DNA of 26,758 bases from JBJFGR01 sp051892875 (GCA_051892875.1 JBJFGR010000154.1:1-26758); one strand, 5' to 3'. Shown: positions 13,728 through 21,548, counted from the first letter of the stretch. A program made the numbers and translations. The notes: generated by a model from the letters alone, not told the origin.

Positions 13728-14960
13728 TTATCTGCGAGTGATTGTTGAAATCAAACGAATCAAGTTAGGTGCATCTCTCATCGAATTGAAGATTTTGAGA
13801 TTACCTTCAACACGTTTACATCTAATCAACTGTGTGATATTGATAACCTTGAATGCTGCAGTCTTAAGTTTTTCTGTAGCCTTTACGAAGTTCAAGCAAT
13901 ATTCACGACATTTCGCATCATCTTTCTGGTTAATGATTGCATTCATACATGCCATCTGAACAGCCCAGAATTGTTCACTGTTTTCATCTTTAAAGTCTTT
14001 ACCATCGACAAGGATTTCTCTCCAGTCTTGATATTTAGCTTTATCTTTCAACCAAGTAAACAGTCTGGAAGCAACAGCAAGACCTAAACGACCAGTTGCA
14101 TATCTTTGTTTTTCATCTATTGTAAATCCACCTGTTGCTTTATTACCATCAGGAAGTGCTAATACTTTTTCAATTACTTCCCAAGAACGAGGAGTGATAA
14201 CAATATCTGTATACATGGCATCGGCAAGACTACCAACTTTAGCTTCCATACCTTCTTTATCAAACAACATATTCATACCCTGTGTCTTTAAGAAGGTCAT
14301 AACATCCAAGTTACCACCGTTATTCATTCTGTAATTCAACCAAGAATCGAAGTCAGGCTTAACATTGAAGTGACTGAATCTGTTTGACAATGGTACAGAA
14401 AACTCAGTAACAGTAGAGTTATATGCAGACGGGTTAGATGAACCAATAATGATATAACCTTCAGGTACCTTGTATTCTCCCAAAGCGCGGTCTTGAATCA
14501 ACTGGAAGGCAGCATTCAGAATAGCAGCTTGACCCTGATTCATTTCATCCAAGTGAATAACACCACCAGCAAATTCACCATCATTCTTAGGCCACATCGA
14601 AGGAGTTGCCCAAACAGTTGTCATGTTACCTTTTTCATCTTTAGTCGGAATAGGAACACCAACCATATCAACCGGCTCTTTCATAGACAAACGAACATCA
14701 CAAACAACCGGATTCCAAGGTTTTACTTTCTCACCTTCAGCCATACGTTTTTCATACTCAGCAACTTTATCTGCATTCCACTGCTGTACTGACTGAGACT
14801 TACCACATCCTGGACCACCCCACTGCATCAATGAATCACCAATAGCCAATGCAATATCATACATTCTTTTGATACCAGGAATTTCGATACCACTATCATT
14901 AACAACTGTATCAATCGTGAATTCCGGCATCAGCAATTTATCTTGTACATTCTTAACCAT
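13728..14960 (-). CDS. MoxR-type AAA+ ATPase
   Basis: 410 residues. Walker A GGPGCGKS at 48-55, Walker B VIHLDEM at 134-140, sensor-1 region IIGSSNPS around 171-178, and an arginine-finger candidate R194 in LSNRFSHF. The pattern HLDEMNQ...GSSNP...LSNRF is that of MoxR/RavA-like ATPases, which form rings and partner with VWA proteins. The partner is the DUF2201-type gene two places downstream. C-terminal half is helical as expected for the lid. TATAAT at 14996-14991 and the AACCCAACC leader lie just upstream, so it heads its own transcript. Confidence 0.9.
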   Translation of the reverse strand: MVKNVQDKLLMPEFTIDTVVNDSGIEIPGIKRMYDIALAIGDSLMQWGGPGCGKSQSVQQWNADKVAEYEKRMAEGEKVKPWNPVVCDVRLSMKEPVDMVGVPIPTKDEKGNMTTVWATPSMWPKNDGEFAGGVIHLDEMNQGQAAILNAAFQLIQDRALGEYKVPEGYIIIGSSNPSAYNSTVTEFSVPLSNRFSHFNVKPDFDSWLNYRMNNGGNLDVMTFLKTQGMNMLFDKEGMEAKVGSLADAMYTDIVITPRSWEVIEKVLALPDGNKATGGFTIDEKQRYATGRLGLAVASRLFTWLKDKAKYQDWREILVDGKDFKDENSEQFWAVQMACMNAIINQKDDAKCREYCLNFVKATEKLKTAAFKVINITQLIRCKRVEGNLKIFNSMRDAPNLIRLISTITRR

Positions 14961-14977
14961 AACATTTTCTCCTAATT

Positions 14978-14996
14978 TTGGTTGGGTTATATTATA
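14978..14996 (-). promoter_or_regulatory. -10 box and shared leader of the MoxR gene
   Basis: Minus strand TATAAT (14996-14991) directly joined to ATAACCCAACCAA (14990-14978). A start 6-7 bp after the -10 box would place the AACCCAACC motif at the very 5' end of the mRNA. The -35 is not clear. Confidence 0.55.
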
Positions 14997-15059
14997 AAAT
15001 ACGTTTGTTTATATACTACAATTGATTCACCATGAAAATATATTTTTTTAACATGGGAA

Positions 15060-15101
15060 TTAAAAAGGTAGTTACTCCAATAAGTACATGTTTCACTACC
15101 T
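15060..15101 (-). terminator. Terminator after the 338-aa paralogue gene
   Basis: AGGTAGT (15066-15072) pairs with ACTACCT (15095-15101); the minus strand continues with TTTTTAATT. Separates 15125-16141 from the MoxR unit. Confidence 0.8.
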
Positions 15102-15124
15102 GAAAATCAAACCAAATCAGTTAC

Positions 15125-16141
15125 TTAAGCTTCCTGATATTCCTCCTCATCTTCAATTGTTTCAGGATACATACACGCAAAGATCTTATCGAAGTCATAT
15201 TGGTATATCTTCATAAGTCCTGCAACTTCAGCAAGTGTACCTGTCATTGCTTTACTGATATTTCCTCTGATACAGCATGCAGCGATTTGAGCGAGCTTAC
15301 GTATTTCTTTCGAATATTTATAAACTTGTTCTATCGTTTCGTTACCAGTTAGCTCTTTCTCCGATTTCTTTGCTGTATAGATTTCATTTGCCATAGCTGT
15401 ACGGTTTTCAATGAATGGATAGATATACTTGTAATACTTTTTATCTACACAAACAACTTGCTTTAACAGATCATCGAAATGATATCGATGTGAAGCATAC
15501 CTTCTAACTACTACCATTTTATCTGATTCATTCCATCCATCTTCACCAAAGAATAACTCGTCAAAGAGTTCATCAATGAGTGGACGCTCTTCATCACGAT
15601 AAATATCAAAAGCTGCAGGATGTTCTTTTAACCATTCCTTAGCTTTTTCTCTACCCATAATACCAAACAGTTCTTCGTTACAGAAACTAGAAGAATTTTT
15701 GAGTTTATTCCAATTGATATTATCAAAGTCTTTAGTACTAATAAGCAATTGGTCTAATTCATATATTCCTTCACCGAATTTGCTATATTTACTCTCGAGA
15801 AATTTCAAATAGATTTCTTTAGATAGGTATTTGCGCATGTAAGAAGCATCATAATATGTATTCTCTAGGTAACGTATGAACATATCGTCTGATAGTAACT
15901 CTTTGTTACATTTGTTCATACTATAGACTAGAAACAAATTAGCTTCTTTACGTTCCGTATTGGTAGATCCTGCACTATCTAAACAACCTTGCGCAATAAA
16001 ACTAAGTATTTTATCGGCATCTAAGTCTTTATCGAATTCGAAATAACCCGGAACATTTACATCAAAACCATTAGCGGTTCTTTTGATGTAGTCTTGTTGG
16101 GTCTCAGTTAAACCTTGAAACCATTCTTCAATTGTCTTCAT
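15125..16141 (-). CDS. Hypothetical protein paralogous to 9704-10888, 338 aa
   Basis: Helical protein, acidic at the C-terminus (ETIEDEEEYQEA). Residues 225-325 share an ordered set of short motifs with the 394-aa protein at 9704: DKKYYKYIYPFI, a helix KEIRKLAQIAACCIRGNISK, and VAGLMKIYQYDFDKI. The first 220 residues show no clear match. AAAGGAG precedes the ATG at 16141. It sits directly upstream of the MoxR ATPase while its paralogue lies beyond the VWA gene, so both may be partners of that machine. No known domain is claimed. Confidence 0.7.
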   Translation of the reverse strand: MKTIEEWFQGLTETQQDYIKRTANGFDVNVPGYFEFDKDLDADKILSFIAQGCLDSAGSTNTERKEANLFLVYSMNKCNKELLSDDMFIRYLENTYYDASYMRKYLSKEIYLKFLESKYSKFGEGIYELDQLLISTKDFDNINWNKLKNSSSFCNEELFGIMGREKAKEWLKEHPAAFDIYRDEERPLIDELFDELFFGEDGWNESDKMVVVRRYASHRYHFDDLLKQVVCVDKKYYKYIYPFIENRTAMANEIYTAKKSEKELTGNETIEQVYKYSKEIRKLAQIAACCIRGNISKAMTGTLAEVAGLMKIYQYDFDKIFACMYPETIEDEEEYQEA

Positions 16142-16152
16142 GACATTCTCCT

Positions 16153-16470
16153 TTAGAATATACCAAGAACCTTATTGTTAACCATTTTATTTTTGATGGT
16201 TACACTTGTTGATTCAGTGGAATCTTTATATTCATCAAGGTTGATTTCAGGGTGTTCTTCTGATAATCTTGTGGAATTGAGGGAAGACCTTACAAACTTG
16301 GTTTTAATAACTTCACCAATGCCTTCGGCTGAAAATTTACCTTCGACCAAGTCTTTGGTATATTTTTCTTTAAGGTCTTTAAATTTCTGTTCAGCGTTTT
16401 TATATTCTACGTAAGCTTTAACCAACTCTTCAATCTGTTTGTCAGTTAACGTTTTAATCTGTTTTGTCAT
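16153..16470 (-). CDS. Hypothetical coiled-coil protein, 105 aa
   Basis: Residues 1-45 form a charged coiled coil (ELVKAYVEYKNAEQKFKDLKEKY). The tail SLNSTRLSEEHPEINLDEYKDSTESTSVTIK resembles the end of phage proteins often found with YqaJ-type exonucleases (pattern STxLKEEHPEIYxKYxxxS). No exonuclease gene is in the window, so the link is only suggestive. CTAAGGAGAT precedes the ATG at 16470, 11 bp before the next gene. Confidence 0.65.
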   Translation of the reverse strand: MTKQIKTLTDKQIEELVKAYVEYKNAEQKFKDLKEKYTKDLVEGKFSAEGIGEVIKTKFVRSSLNSTRLSEEHPEINLDEYKDSTESTSVTIKNKMVNNKVLGIF

Positions 16471-16514
16471 AATTGATCTCCTTAGATGTTATACATTTAC
16501 AGTATAGGGTTGAA

Positions 16515-16566
16515 TAAAAAGAAGAGGTATCTAACTACAATGTACTCAATAATTAAATACCTCTTC
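16515..16566 (-). terminator. Strong rho-independent terminator
   Basis: GAAGAGGTAT (16521-16530) pairs perfectly with ATACCTCTTC (16557-16566); the minus strand continues TTTTTATT. It ends transcription coming through the gene-free region 16567-16907. Confidence 0.9.
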
Positions 16567-16620
16567 GCGACAGAAAGACAGTTTATAATCATGCCCAGGA
16601 TTCTTTCCCCAACCACAAGG

Positions 16621-16883
16621 AAAAAGGGAAAACTCTGTAGGTTTGTAAATCTTAACGCAACTTACATTTTACCAGCCGAGCGTGATATACAAAGTAATCG
16701 TGTACTAGTTGTTAGTGAATATCATAAAAAGGATTACTCTGTAGGATTATCATAGTCGCCTCGAACCTTAATTACGTTTTACATTTTAGTGCCTTTCAGT
16801 TATACAACCGGACCAATTCCGATTGTTATTTAAATATGTTTTTCAATCATTAAAACAATATTATATATATCACATTTTAGTTG
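16621..16883 (-). repeat. Diverged tandem repeats in a gene-free region
   Basis: Region 16567-16907 has no convincing gene. Two diverged units (16621-16682 and 16726-16797) share AAAAAGG..ACTCTGTAGG, then TTAA, then TTACATTTTA followed by GCC. A third TCACATTTTA...GCC is at 16870-16885. On the minus strand each unit reads GGC..TAAAATGTAA...CCTACAGAGT..TCC(C/T)TTTTT. They lie just upstream of the terminator, so they may be a small RNA pair, a 3' UTR or protein-binding sites. Confidence 0.5.
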
Positions 16884-16907
16884 CCGTGGAAAATTATTTT
16901 TTTACCA

Positions 16908-17396
16908 TTAATAAATATCGCCACGCTCATATCTTTCTTTCCAGTCTTTCTCGGCTTCAGCATCACCGACAGCAGGAACTGGAATTAAACCTGTACGCTT
17001 TTGTAGGATACAGATTTGTTTAAGACTTAAGCCAGTCATTCGTTGTACGTATTTACGATAGACTGGAGCATCAATGTAACCAGAGTGGAAGCATCGTATA
17101 TATCTCCTTTCATCAACAGGTCTTATTCCGTACTCATCTTCGTCAGCGCTTAAACCATGAGCTTCCATGAATGATTTTTCCTGGTCTTTCTCAACTTTTC
17201 TTCTACGCTCACGAGACTTTCTTGAACAATAGTTATTCCAAAGTCTGTTCTTTTCTTTTTCTTCATCTTCAAAGATTTTACCGGATTTTCCATGCTGACG
17301 ACCTATACTCTCATCCATCTCAGCGATTAATGCCCGCAATTCTTCTAAGGTATAATCATCTTTCCGTTTAATTTTCTTTACAGTTTGGTCAGTCAT
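16908..17396 (-). CDS. Hypothetical basic protein, 162 aa
   Basis: ATG at 17396 with AGGGAG upstream is preferred; a TTG at 17414 overlapping the previous stop is the alternative. Strongly charged helical first half (EEKEKNRLWNNYCSRKSRERRRKVEKD), then a helix-turn-helix-like segment (YVQRMTGLSLKQICILQKRTGLIPVP). The combination suggests nucleic-acid binding, an inference only. It follows the NUMOD1-like gene on the same transcript. Confidence 0.65.
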   Translation of the reverse strand: MTDQTVKKIKRKDDYTLEELRALIAEMDESIGRQHGKSGKIFEDEEKEKNRLWNNYCSRKSRERRRKVEKDQEKSFMEAHGLSADEDEYGIRPVDERRYIRCFHSGYIDAPVYRKYVQRMTGLSLKQICILQKRTGLIPVPAVGDAEAEKDWKERYERGDIY

Positions 17397-17410
17397 GTTT
17401 CTGTTCTCCC

Positions 17411-18040
17411 TCAAGCTATATTTGTTTTTTCAGAAGTAATCTTTTTCATAACATCCAGAAGACCTTCAACTGTACTGTAATCTCTTTTATTCAAGAATCT
17501 TACAGTAAGTTTTTCCAAATCATTTAGGATGTCACTATCATCTTCAACAACCGATTCTTTTACTTCAGGCTTGGTTGCCGGTGCAGGTTCGATATATGTA
17601 GACGGTTCATTCTGTACAACCGGTTTCTGTGTTTCAACTAATGATACAGCATGTAAAGTAACTGGCTCAATAGTATCAATCGCTTTAGACATATCGAAGT
17701 TTTCAGGATTCTGTACCCGACGATATGTGTTATTAAACCGGTCAACATATTTGTTATTCTTACGTAATTCATTAGAGATATACGTAGGATTTACTTTCAA
17801 ACATTTGCCGAGGATAACTGCATTCTTGTACAATTTACCAGTTTTATTACAATAGATTGCACCACACAGACGAGATACTCTCGGATCCAATCTTCTAACT
17901 TTAAAACCTTTAATGACTTTTTCTTCACAATCATCCAGCTTACCAGATAGATCATAATCATTAATACCAAGGAAGTCAGCTGCTTCTTTTAAGCTATCAA
18001 AAACTTCATCTTCAATTTGTATACGACTTGATTTTCCCAT
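17411..18040 (-). CDS. NUMOD1-like DNA-binding protein, 209 aa
   Basis: Two tandem units resemble the NUMOD1 helix-turn-helix of homing nucleases: VFDSLKEAADFLGINDYDLSGKL...IKGFKVRR (13-50) and IYCNKTGKLYKNAVILGKCL..NPTYISNELRKNNKYV (62-99) ending NTYRRVQ. A Pro/Val/Glu-rich linker (120-165) leads to a helical tail (ILNDLEKLTVRFLNKRDYSTVEGLLDVM). No nuclease domain is present, so it may be a stand-alone regulator built from homing-type DNA-binding parts. GAAAGGAAAG and an AACCCAACC leader precede the ATG at 18040. Confidence 0.65.
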   Translation of the reverse strand: MGKSSRIQIEDEVFDSLKEAADFLGINDYDLSGKLDDCEEKVIKGFKVRRLDPRVSRLCGAIYCNKTGKLYKNAVILGKCLKVNPTYISNELRKNNKYVDRFNNTYRRVQNPENFDMSKAIDTIEPVTLHAVSLVETQKPVVQNEPSTYIEPAPATKPEVKESVVEDDSDILNDLEKLTVRFLNKRDYSTVEGLLDVMKKITSEKTNIA

Positions 18041-18060
18041 TGTACTTTCCTTTCATTCTA

Positions 18061-18074
18061 TGGTTGGGTTTAAA
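18061..18074 (-). promoter_or_regulatory. Shared AACCnAACC leader element
   Basis: Minus-strand TTTAAACCCAACCA, then TAGAATGAAAGGA, before the start at 18040. Confidence 0.45.
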
Positions 18075-18099
18075 CAAAAACATAATGATACTTATTTAT

Positions 18100-18294
18100 T
18101 TAGTTACACAATTCTTCAAGATATGTTCTGTACTTTCTGAATTCCTCGACAGTCATATCATATTCAGCGGCATACATTTTTTCTTCTTCATCACTTAGCT
18201 CACAGCAATCAGTAATAAAATCAGGATAATGACCACACTCACGACAATCAAGGTATTCTTCTTTAGCCAGTTTTCGCAGTTGTTTGTCTGTCAT
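18100..18294 (-). CDS. Small Cys-containing protein, 64 aa
   Basis: ATG at 18294 gives a 6-bp spacing to AAGGAG; an adjacent upstream ATG is too close. A possible zinc knuckle, CRECGHYPDFITDCC, near the N-terminus, then a helical acidic part (SDEEEKMYAAEYDMTVEEFRKY). Unknown function. Confidence 0.65.
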   Translation of the reverse strand: MTDKQLRKLAKEEYLDCRECGHYPDFITDCCELSDEEEKMYAAEYDMTVEEFRKYRTYLEELCN

Positions 18295-18304
18295 CATACT
18301 CTCC

Positions 18305-18667
18305 TTAGTTCAACAGAAGTTTATTGAAGTGACGGTTATTATCTACAATATCATTAAACCATCTGTCACCCGTTTCTAACTTGAGCATTGACAACTTACC
18401 AACATTCAAGCCATCTAACTTAAAGGCAAGGAATGTCAAATCATCTTGATACCTTACATCACCTTTTAAGTTATAGATTCTATTCATATCTGCACCCTTA
18501 AAGGTATAAAACTGAGAGACTGAGCCGATTTTACGTTGCTGTAATCCGTCGTTAATACCTTTCATCCATTCACTTAAATCACCACCGGCACCAGTTATCG
18601 TATAAGCAGATGCATCATACAATTTTTTAAACTGTTCTTCAGTAGTGACAATATTAAGTACATACAT
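18305..18667 (-). CDS. Hypothetical protein, 120 aa
   Basis: Alpha/beta protein with a glycine-rich turn (YTITGAGGDLSEWMKGIND) and a C-terminal strand-helix (FLAFKLDGLNVGKLSMLKLETGDRWFNDIVDN). GAAAGGAAAC and a full AACCAACCACA leader precede the ATG at 18667. The GAGGDLSEW stretch is not a recognised nucleotide-binding motif. Family unknown. Confidence 0.65.
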   Translation of the reverse strand: MYVLNIVTTEEQFKKLYDASAYTITGAGGDLSEWMKGINDGLQQRKIGSVSQFYTFKGADMNRIYNLKGDVRYQDDLTFLAFKLDGLNVGKLSMLKLETGDRWFNDIVDNNRHFNKLLLN

Positions 18668-18684
18668 TTTTTGTTTCCTTTCAT

Positions 18685-18708
18685 TGTGGTTGGTTAATAC
18701 ATATCATA
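18685..18708 (-). promoter_or_regulatory. -10 box plus shared leader
   Basis: Minus-strand TATGAT (18708-18703), then ATTAACCAACCACA (18698-18685), then ATGAAAGGA before the start at 18667. Supports the leader being the 5' end of the transcript. Confidence 0.5.
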
Positions 18709-18755
18709 AAATTACTAAAAAATGGTTAATAAATTGAAAAAAATTTTTACAAAAA

Positions 18756-19025
18756 TTAATCCCAACGATCTTCTTGTAAAGGCTTACCATCCCATTTATT
18801 ACCTACATAAGTATTTAAACTCTTACGAACTACACCTCCTTTTAACTCTTTTAGATTAGGTATAACTTTCGGAGTCATATAATCTCCATCTACAATTGTC
18901 TTACCAATCTCTTGAAGGAACATACTCCGACCAGTTATACGTTCAACACGATAAAATTTATATACGGTCATACTGTAACCATACATCTTTGAAATAATAT
19001 CACCGACTTCTATATCTTCATTCAT
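18756..19025 (-). CDS. Common phage protein of unknown function (GYSMT family), 89 aa
   Basis: ATG at 19025 fits AAGGAG at 7 bp; an ATG two codons earlier is too close. VGDIISKMYGYSMTVYKFYRVERITGRSMFLQEIGKTIVDGDY and the end YVGNKWDGKP recall a small family seen in many Firmicutes phages (GYSMT...FYxVxxxT..S..L..I...WDGKP). It looks like an SH3-like beta barrel. Role unknown. It overlaps the upstream gene by 8 bp. Confidence 0.75.
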   Translation of the reverse strand: MNEDIEVGDIISKMYGYSMTVYKFYRVERITGRSMFLQEIGKTIVDGDYMTPKVIPNLKELKGGVVRKSLNTYVGNKWDGKPLQEDRWD

Positions 19026-19341
19026 TGCCATTCTCCTTGGTTAGTTTATCAATAAGACTTGTGTCACCAATATCCACATTCTGCCATTCTTCATATGTAT
19101 AATCTTTACCATCAATTACTATGGTATGCTTCATACATACATGCATCCTAGCAGCAAGTAGACGGTCAAAACCAAAACCTGCATCAAGACTGTTGTCTGC
19201 GAAGTCTAAGTTTATCTTTTCAAGCAGGTGTTCTTTAGTATCAAAACTCGCGTAGTTTAAAGCAGGATAACTTCCCACACTACCATAGAAGTCTTTACCA
19301 ATAACAACACCTGATGCAGACCAAGTAACATTTTCAGTCAT
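19018..19341 (-). CDS. Hypothetical protein, 107 aa
   Basis: ATG at 19341 is favoured because AAGGAGGTGA lies just upstream; an ATG ten codons earlier has none. Opens with a beta-rich part (WSASGVVIGKDFYGSVGSYP), then a helix, GFGFDRLLAARMHVCM and IVIDGKDYTYEEWQN. No family is named with confidence. Confidence 0.65.
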   Translation of the reverse strand: MTENVTWSASGVVIGKDFYGSVGSYPALNYASFDTKEHLLEKINLDFADNSLDAGFGFDRLLAARMHVCMKHTIVIDGKDYTYEEWQNVDIGDTSLIDKLTKENGNE

Positions 19342-19342
19342 T

Positions 19343-19618
19343 TTAATCACCTCCTTGTATAAGTTTGTCAATAGAAGAAAATGAAAACTTATCGGTAATT
19401 ATGGATTGTCCGTTTGTCATTACCAATTTATAGTATGTGAAACCTAGATGTTTATAAAGTTCGATATAACAGATTTGTGAAACGTTTAATCTGATGCAGT
19501 TATCTTCTACAAGTTCCACATCATCATTTAAACCATCGGTATCAAACCTTACGTTTGGTGTATAGGTTCTCACATTTATAAACAAAAGATTATCAGTCGC
19601 TGATTTTACCGGTTTCAT
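19343..19618 (-). CDS. Hypothetical beta-rich protein, 91 aa
   Basis: TTTGGAGGTAG precedes the ATG at 19618, so the seven-codon longer version is rejected. Alternating strands (LLFINVRTYTPNVRF, CIRLNVSQICYIELYKHLGFTYYKLVMTNG) suggest a small barrel. Its last codons form the ribosome site of the next gene. Confidence 0.65.
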   Translation of the reverse strand: MKPVKSATDNLLFINVRTYTPNVRFDTDGLNDDVELVEDNCIRLNVSQICYIELYKHLGFTYYKLVMTNGQSIITDKFSFSSIDKLIQGGD

Positions 19619-19790
19619 ATCTACCTCCAAAGTTTTCACGAATTAGATACACTCCTCGTTTTGTTTGATATACGAAATCACCGACATTATCAGGATATTC
19701 GTAAAAACCTGTTCCAGCCTTAAGATGTTTTTCAATCGAGGCCTGTGCTTCATCTGCTGGAATAGGCTTTAATGATTTAGGTGTTGCCAT
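19593..19790 (-). CDS. Hypothetical protein, 65 aa
   Basis: CGGAG precedes the ATG at 19790 with 7-bp spacing. A helical start (PADEAQASIEKHLKAG) followed by strands (FVYQTKRGVYLIRENFGG). It overlaps the next gene by 26 bp, which carries that gene's ribosome site. Family unknown. Confidence 0.65.
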   Translation of the reverse strand: MATPKSLKPIPADEAQASIEKHLKAGTGFYEYPDNVGDFVYQTKRGVYLIRENFGGRYETGKISD

Positions 19791-19794
19791 TTCT

Positions 19795-20454
19795 TTACTC
19801 CGGATTGTTAAGGGCTGCGATTCTAACCATGATTATGTTGGCGTCATTAAAGCTAATAGGATATTTGACACCACTGACTAATTCTAATTCGAAATTGTCT
19901 GACTCGGTTTTATACATTGTTTTAATCTGAGTGACATCAATCTCTATATTAAGATCTTCAATAATGTATCCAACTGTTTCATCAAATCCATTGGCATCAA
20001 TAACATGTCTACGATCACAGTCATCTTCTAAGGATATACCGTTCTGTAAACAATACTTGACTAACTCTATATTATCAAGTCGTTCTTTTTTCGGTTGGCT
20101 ATCATTAATTGCACGCAGCATAGGTAAGAATTTATAATGATCTTGTTCGAAACCTTTAAAGAACAGTCTGTCAACAATCTTCCAATCTTTACCAATAACA
20201 TACGTACCGTTGTCATTGTTATCAGTATCGAGATCATTGAAAAGTCCAATACCAATAGAAGTACTACCACCTAAAAAGTTAGCCATAACCTGTGTTAATC
20301 TCGCAAAGGCATAACTAGGATCATTCTCTACATCCCTGTATCCTTTTAATTTACAGTATGCTAAAAGAGGTTCGATTGTATCTCGTCCACCGTTCCAATG
20401 AAGATATACACCGATTTTCTTTTCAGCATCTGTGATTACTGCACGATTTCCCAT
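19795..20454 (-). CDS. Conserved phage/bacterial protein of the MGNRAVI family, 219 aa
   Basis: Start at 20454 chosen: AAGGAG precedes it and MGNRAVITDAEKKIGVYLHW is the family's usual beginning; an upstream start would add 26 unrelated residues. Other family marks: WNGGRDTIEPLLAYCKLKGYR, FARLTQVMANFLGGSTSIGI, and the pattern DTDNNDNGTYVI. I recall this type from phages and mobile regions of Firmicutes. Function is not established to my knowledge. The C-terminal 70 residues (YIIEDLNIEIDVTQ onward) are less typical. The conserved N, R and D residues could form an active site, which is speculation. Confidence 0.8.
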   Translation of the reverse strand: MGNRAVITDAEKKIGVYLHWNGGRDTIEPLLAYCKLKGYRDVENDPSYAFARLTQVMANFLGGSTSIGIGLFNDLDTDNNDNGTYVIGKDWKIVDRLFFKGFEQDHYKFLPMLRAINDSQPKKERLDNIELVKYCLQNGISLEDDCDRRHVIDANGFDETVGYIIEDLNIEIDVTQIKTMYKTESDNFELELVSGVKYPISFNDANIIMVRIAALNNPE

Positions 20455-20555
20455 GTTTTTTACTCCTTGTAATATTATGTTTTCTCCAATGCGGCGAATG
20501 TAACTGTATATAATATTTCTTATACTACTCAAGAAATTTTACAGTATCTGCCATA

Positions 20556-20840
20556 TCATTCACTTTCTTCTTCATAAAAAAGACCATCTACTTCAAATGA
20601 TCCTACGTTATAAAATCTATGAGGACGACCACAACCGATTACTCTGTAATTTTCATCACAATCACTAATATCCAACTTATCCTCAGTGAGTTCAACTCCC
20701 CATGCTTCTTGTTCATTAAGGATTCGCACTCTCCTTTCAGCTTCTTTTCTAGTTGACACAACATATACAGGACGACCTTGATTATCTTCATCCTGTGTAT
20801 TTAAATCAACCGTAAAGACTTCTTTTAGTTTCTTAGACAT
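20556..20840 (-). CDS. Hypothetical protein, 94 aa
   Basis: GAAAGGAATG precedes the ATG at 20840. A strand-helix-strand start (VYVVSTRKEAERRVRILNEQEAWGVEL) like small phage alpha/beta proteins, then a cysteine pair (ISDCDENYRVIGCGRP) and an acidic tail. Function unknown. Confidence 0.65.
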   Translation of the reverse strand: MSKKLKEVFTVDLNTQDEDNQGRPVYVVSTRKEAERRVRILNEQEAWGVELTEDKLDISDCDENYRVIGCGRPHRFYNVGSFEVDGLFYEEESE

Positions 20841-20895
20841 GTCACATTCCTTTCAGTTAGTGTATAAGATTCATAATAATATGTTTTACATGGTA

Positions 20896-21123
20896 TCATT
20901 CATTTTTAATACCATTAACCTTTTTACGCAGGCTTTCAATTTTTTCTTTGAGGTCTTTCACTCGTTGACTTGCTTTATGATAATCATCACACGCTTTTGA
21001 GGCAGCTACATAATCATATCCTCGGTCTGCACATTCATAATACATATACGTTCCATATGCATCTGTCTCATCATATTCAGCTTGCTTGAGTTCTTCCTCT
21101 AACTTTTTAATATCATCACACAT
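20896..21123 (-). CDS. Coiled-coil protein, 75 aa
   Basis: Two charged helices (DIKKLEEELKQAEYDETDAY and KASQRVKDLKEKIESLRKKV) around a Tyr/Cys-rich turn (YMYYECADRGYDYVAA), suggesting a helical hairpin that dimerises. It starts within the end of the upstream gene (8-bp overlap) behind AAGGAG. Family unknown. Confidence 0.65.
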   Translation of the reverse strand: MCDDIKKLEEELKQAEYDETDAYGTYMYYECADRGYDYVAASKACDDYHKASQRVKDLKEKIESLRKKVNGIKNE

Positions 21124-21517
21124 TCATTTGCTCCTTATGTTTAGCTAACACCGTATCAATAAATTCAGGTTCACAGATTAAGTATCCGTGTTTATTCATA
21201 AAGTCAATAAACTCTTGACCCTGAATAGCTTCTCTTCTCATGAAGATGTATCTATTACCAAAGATAGGCTCACCTTTATGACCGCGAGTTGCTTCAATCA
21301 TAGGTACAACTCCATCCTCTTCAAACTTCTTTTTACATTTGTCACAAGGTTCAGGACTCGTCGATTGATATTTACTAATACCCTTTCTCGGTTTCATTTC
21401 ACCGTTTGTATCTTTAAAGAATTGAGTTTGCAAGAGTAACTGCTTACATTCACCACAGTAAATGCACATATCCATACCAACAAACTCATGATTTCCATCA
21501 TCACATGCATTAGTCAT
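21116..21517 (-). CDS. Zn-binding phage protein, 133 aa
   Basis: Two cysteine clusters, CIYCGEC (C18, C21, C24) and CDKCKKKF (C58, C61), suggest one or two zinc sites. The second half, CDKCKKKFEEDGVVPMIEA, NRYIFMRREA, matches the pattern CDxCKxxxxxGVxxIE...GRYxxxxxEA that I recall from small phage proteins of unknown function. AAAGGAG and a TAACCTAACCACA leader precede the ATG at 21517. Confidence 0.7.
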   Translation of the reverse strand: MTNACDDGNHEFVGMDMCIYCGECKQLLLQTQFFKDTNGEMKPRKGISKYQSTSPEPCDKCKKKFEEDGVVPMIEATRGHKGEPIFGNRYIFMRREAIQGQEFIDFMNKHGYLICEPEFIDTVLAKHKEQMNV

Positions 21518-21534
21518 AATTTATTCTCCTTTAA

Positions 21535-21548
21535 TGTGGTTAGGTTAA
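21535..21548 (-). promoter_or_regulatory. Shared AACCnAACC leader element
   Basis: Minus-strand TTAACCTAACCACA directly before TTAAAGGAG and the start at 21517. Confidence 0.45.

Noticed and set aside
16486..16755. An 89-codon plus-strand frame
   Set aside because: It runs through the terminator at 16515-16566 and the diverged repeats, lacks a ribosome site and opposes all neighbouring genes.
16750..16785. GGTTCGAGGC on the minus strand resembles a tRNA T-arm
   Set aside because: No flanking acceptor, D or anticodon arms could be paired.
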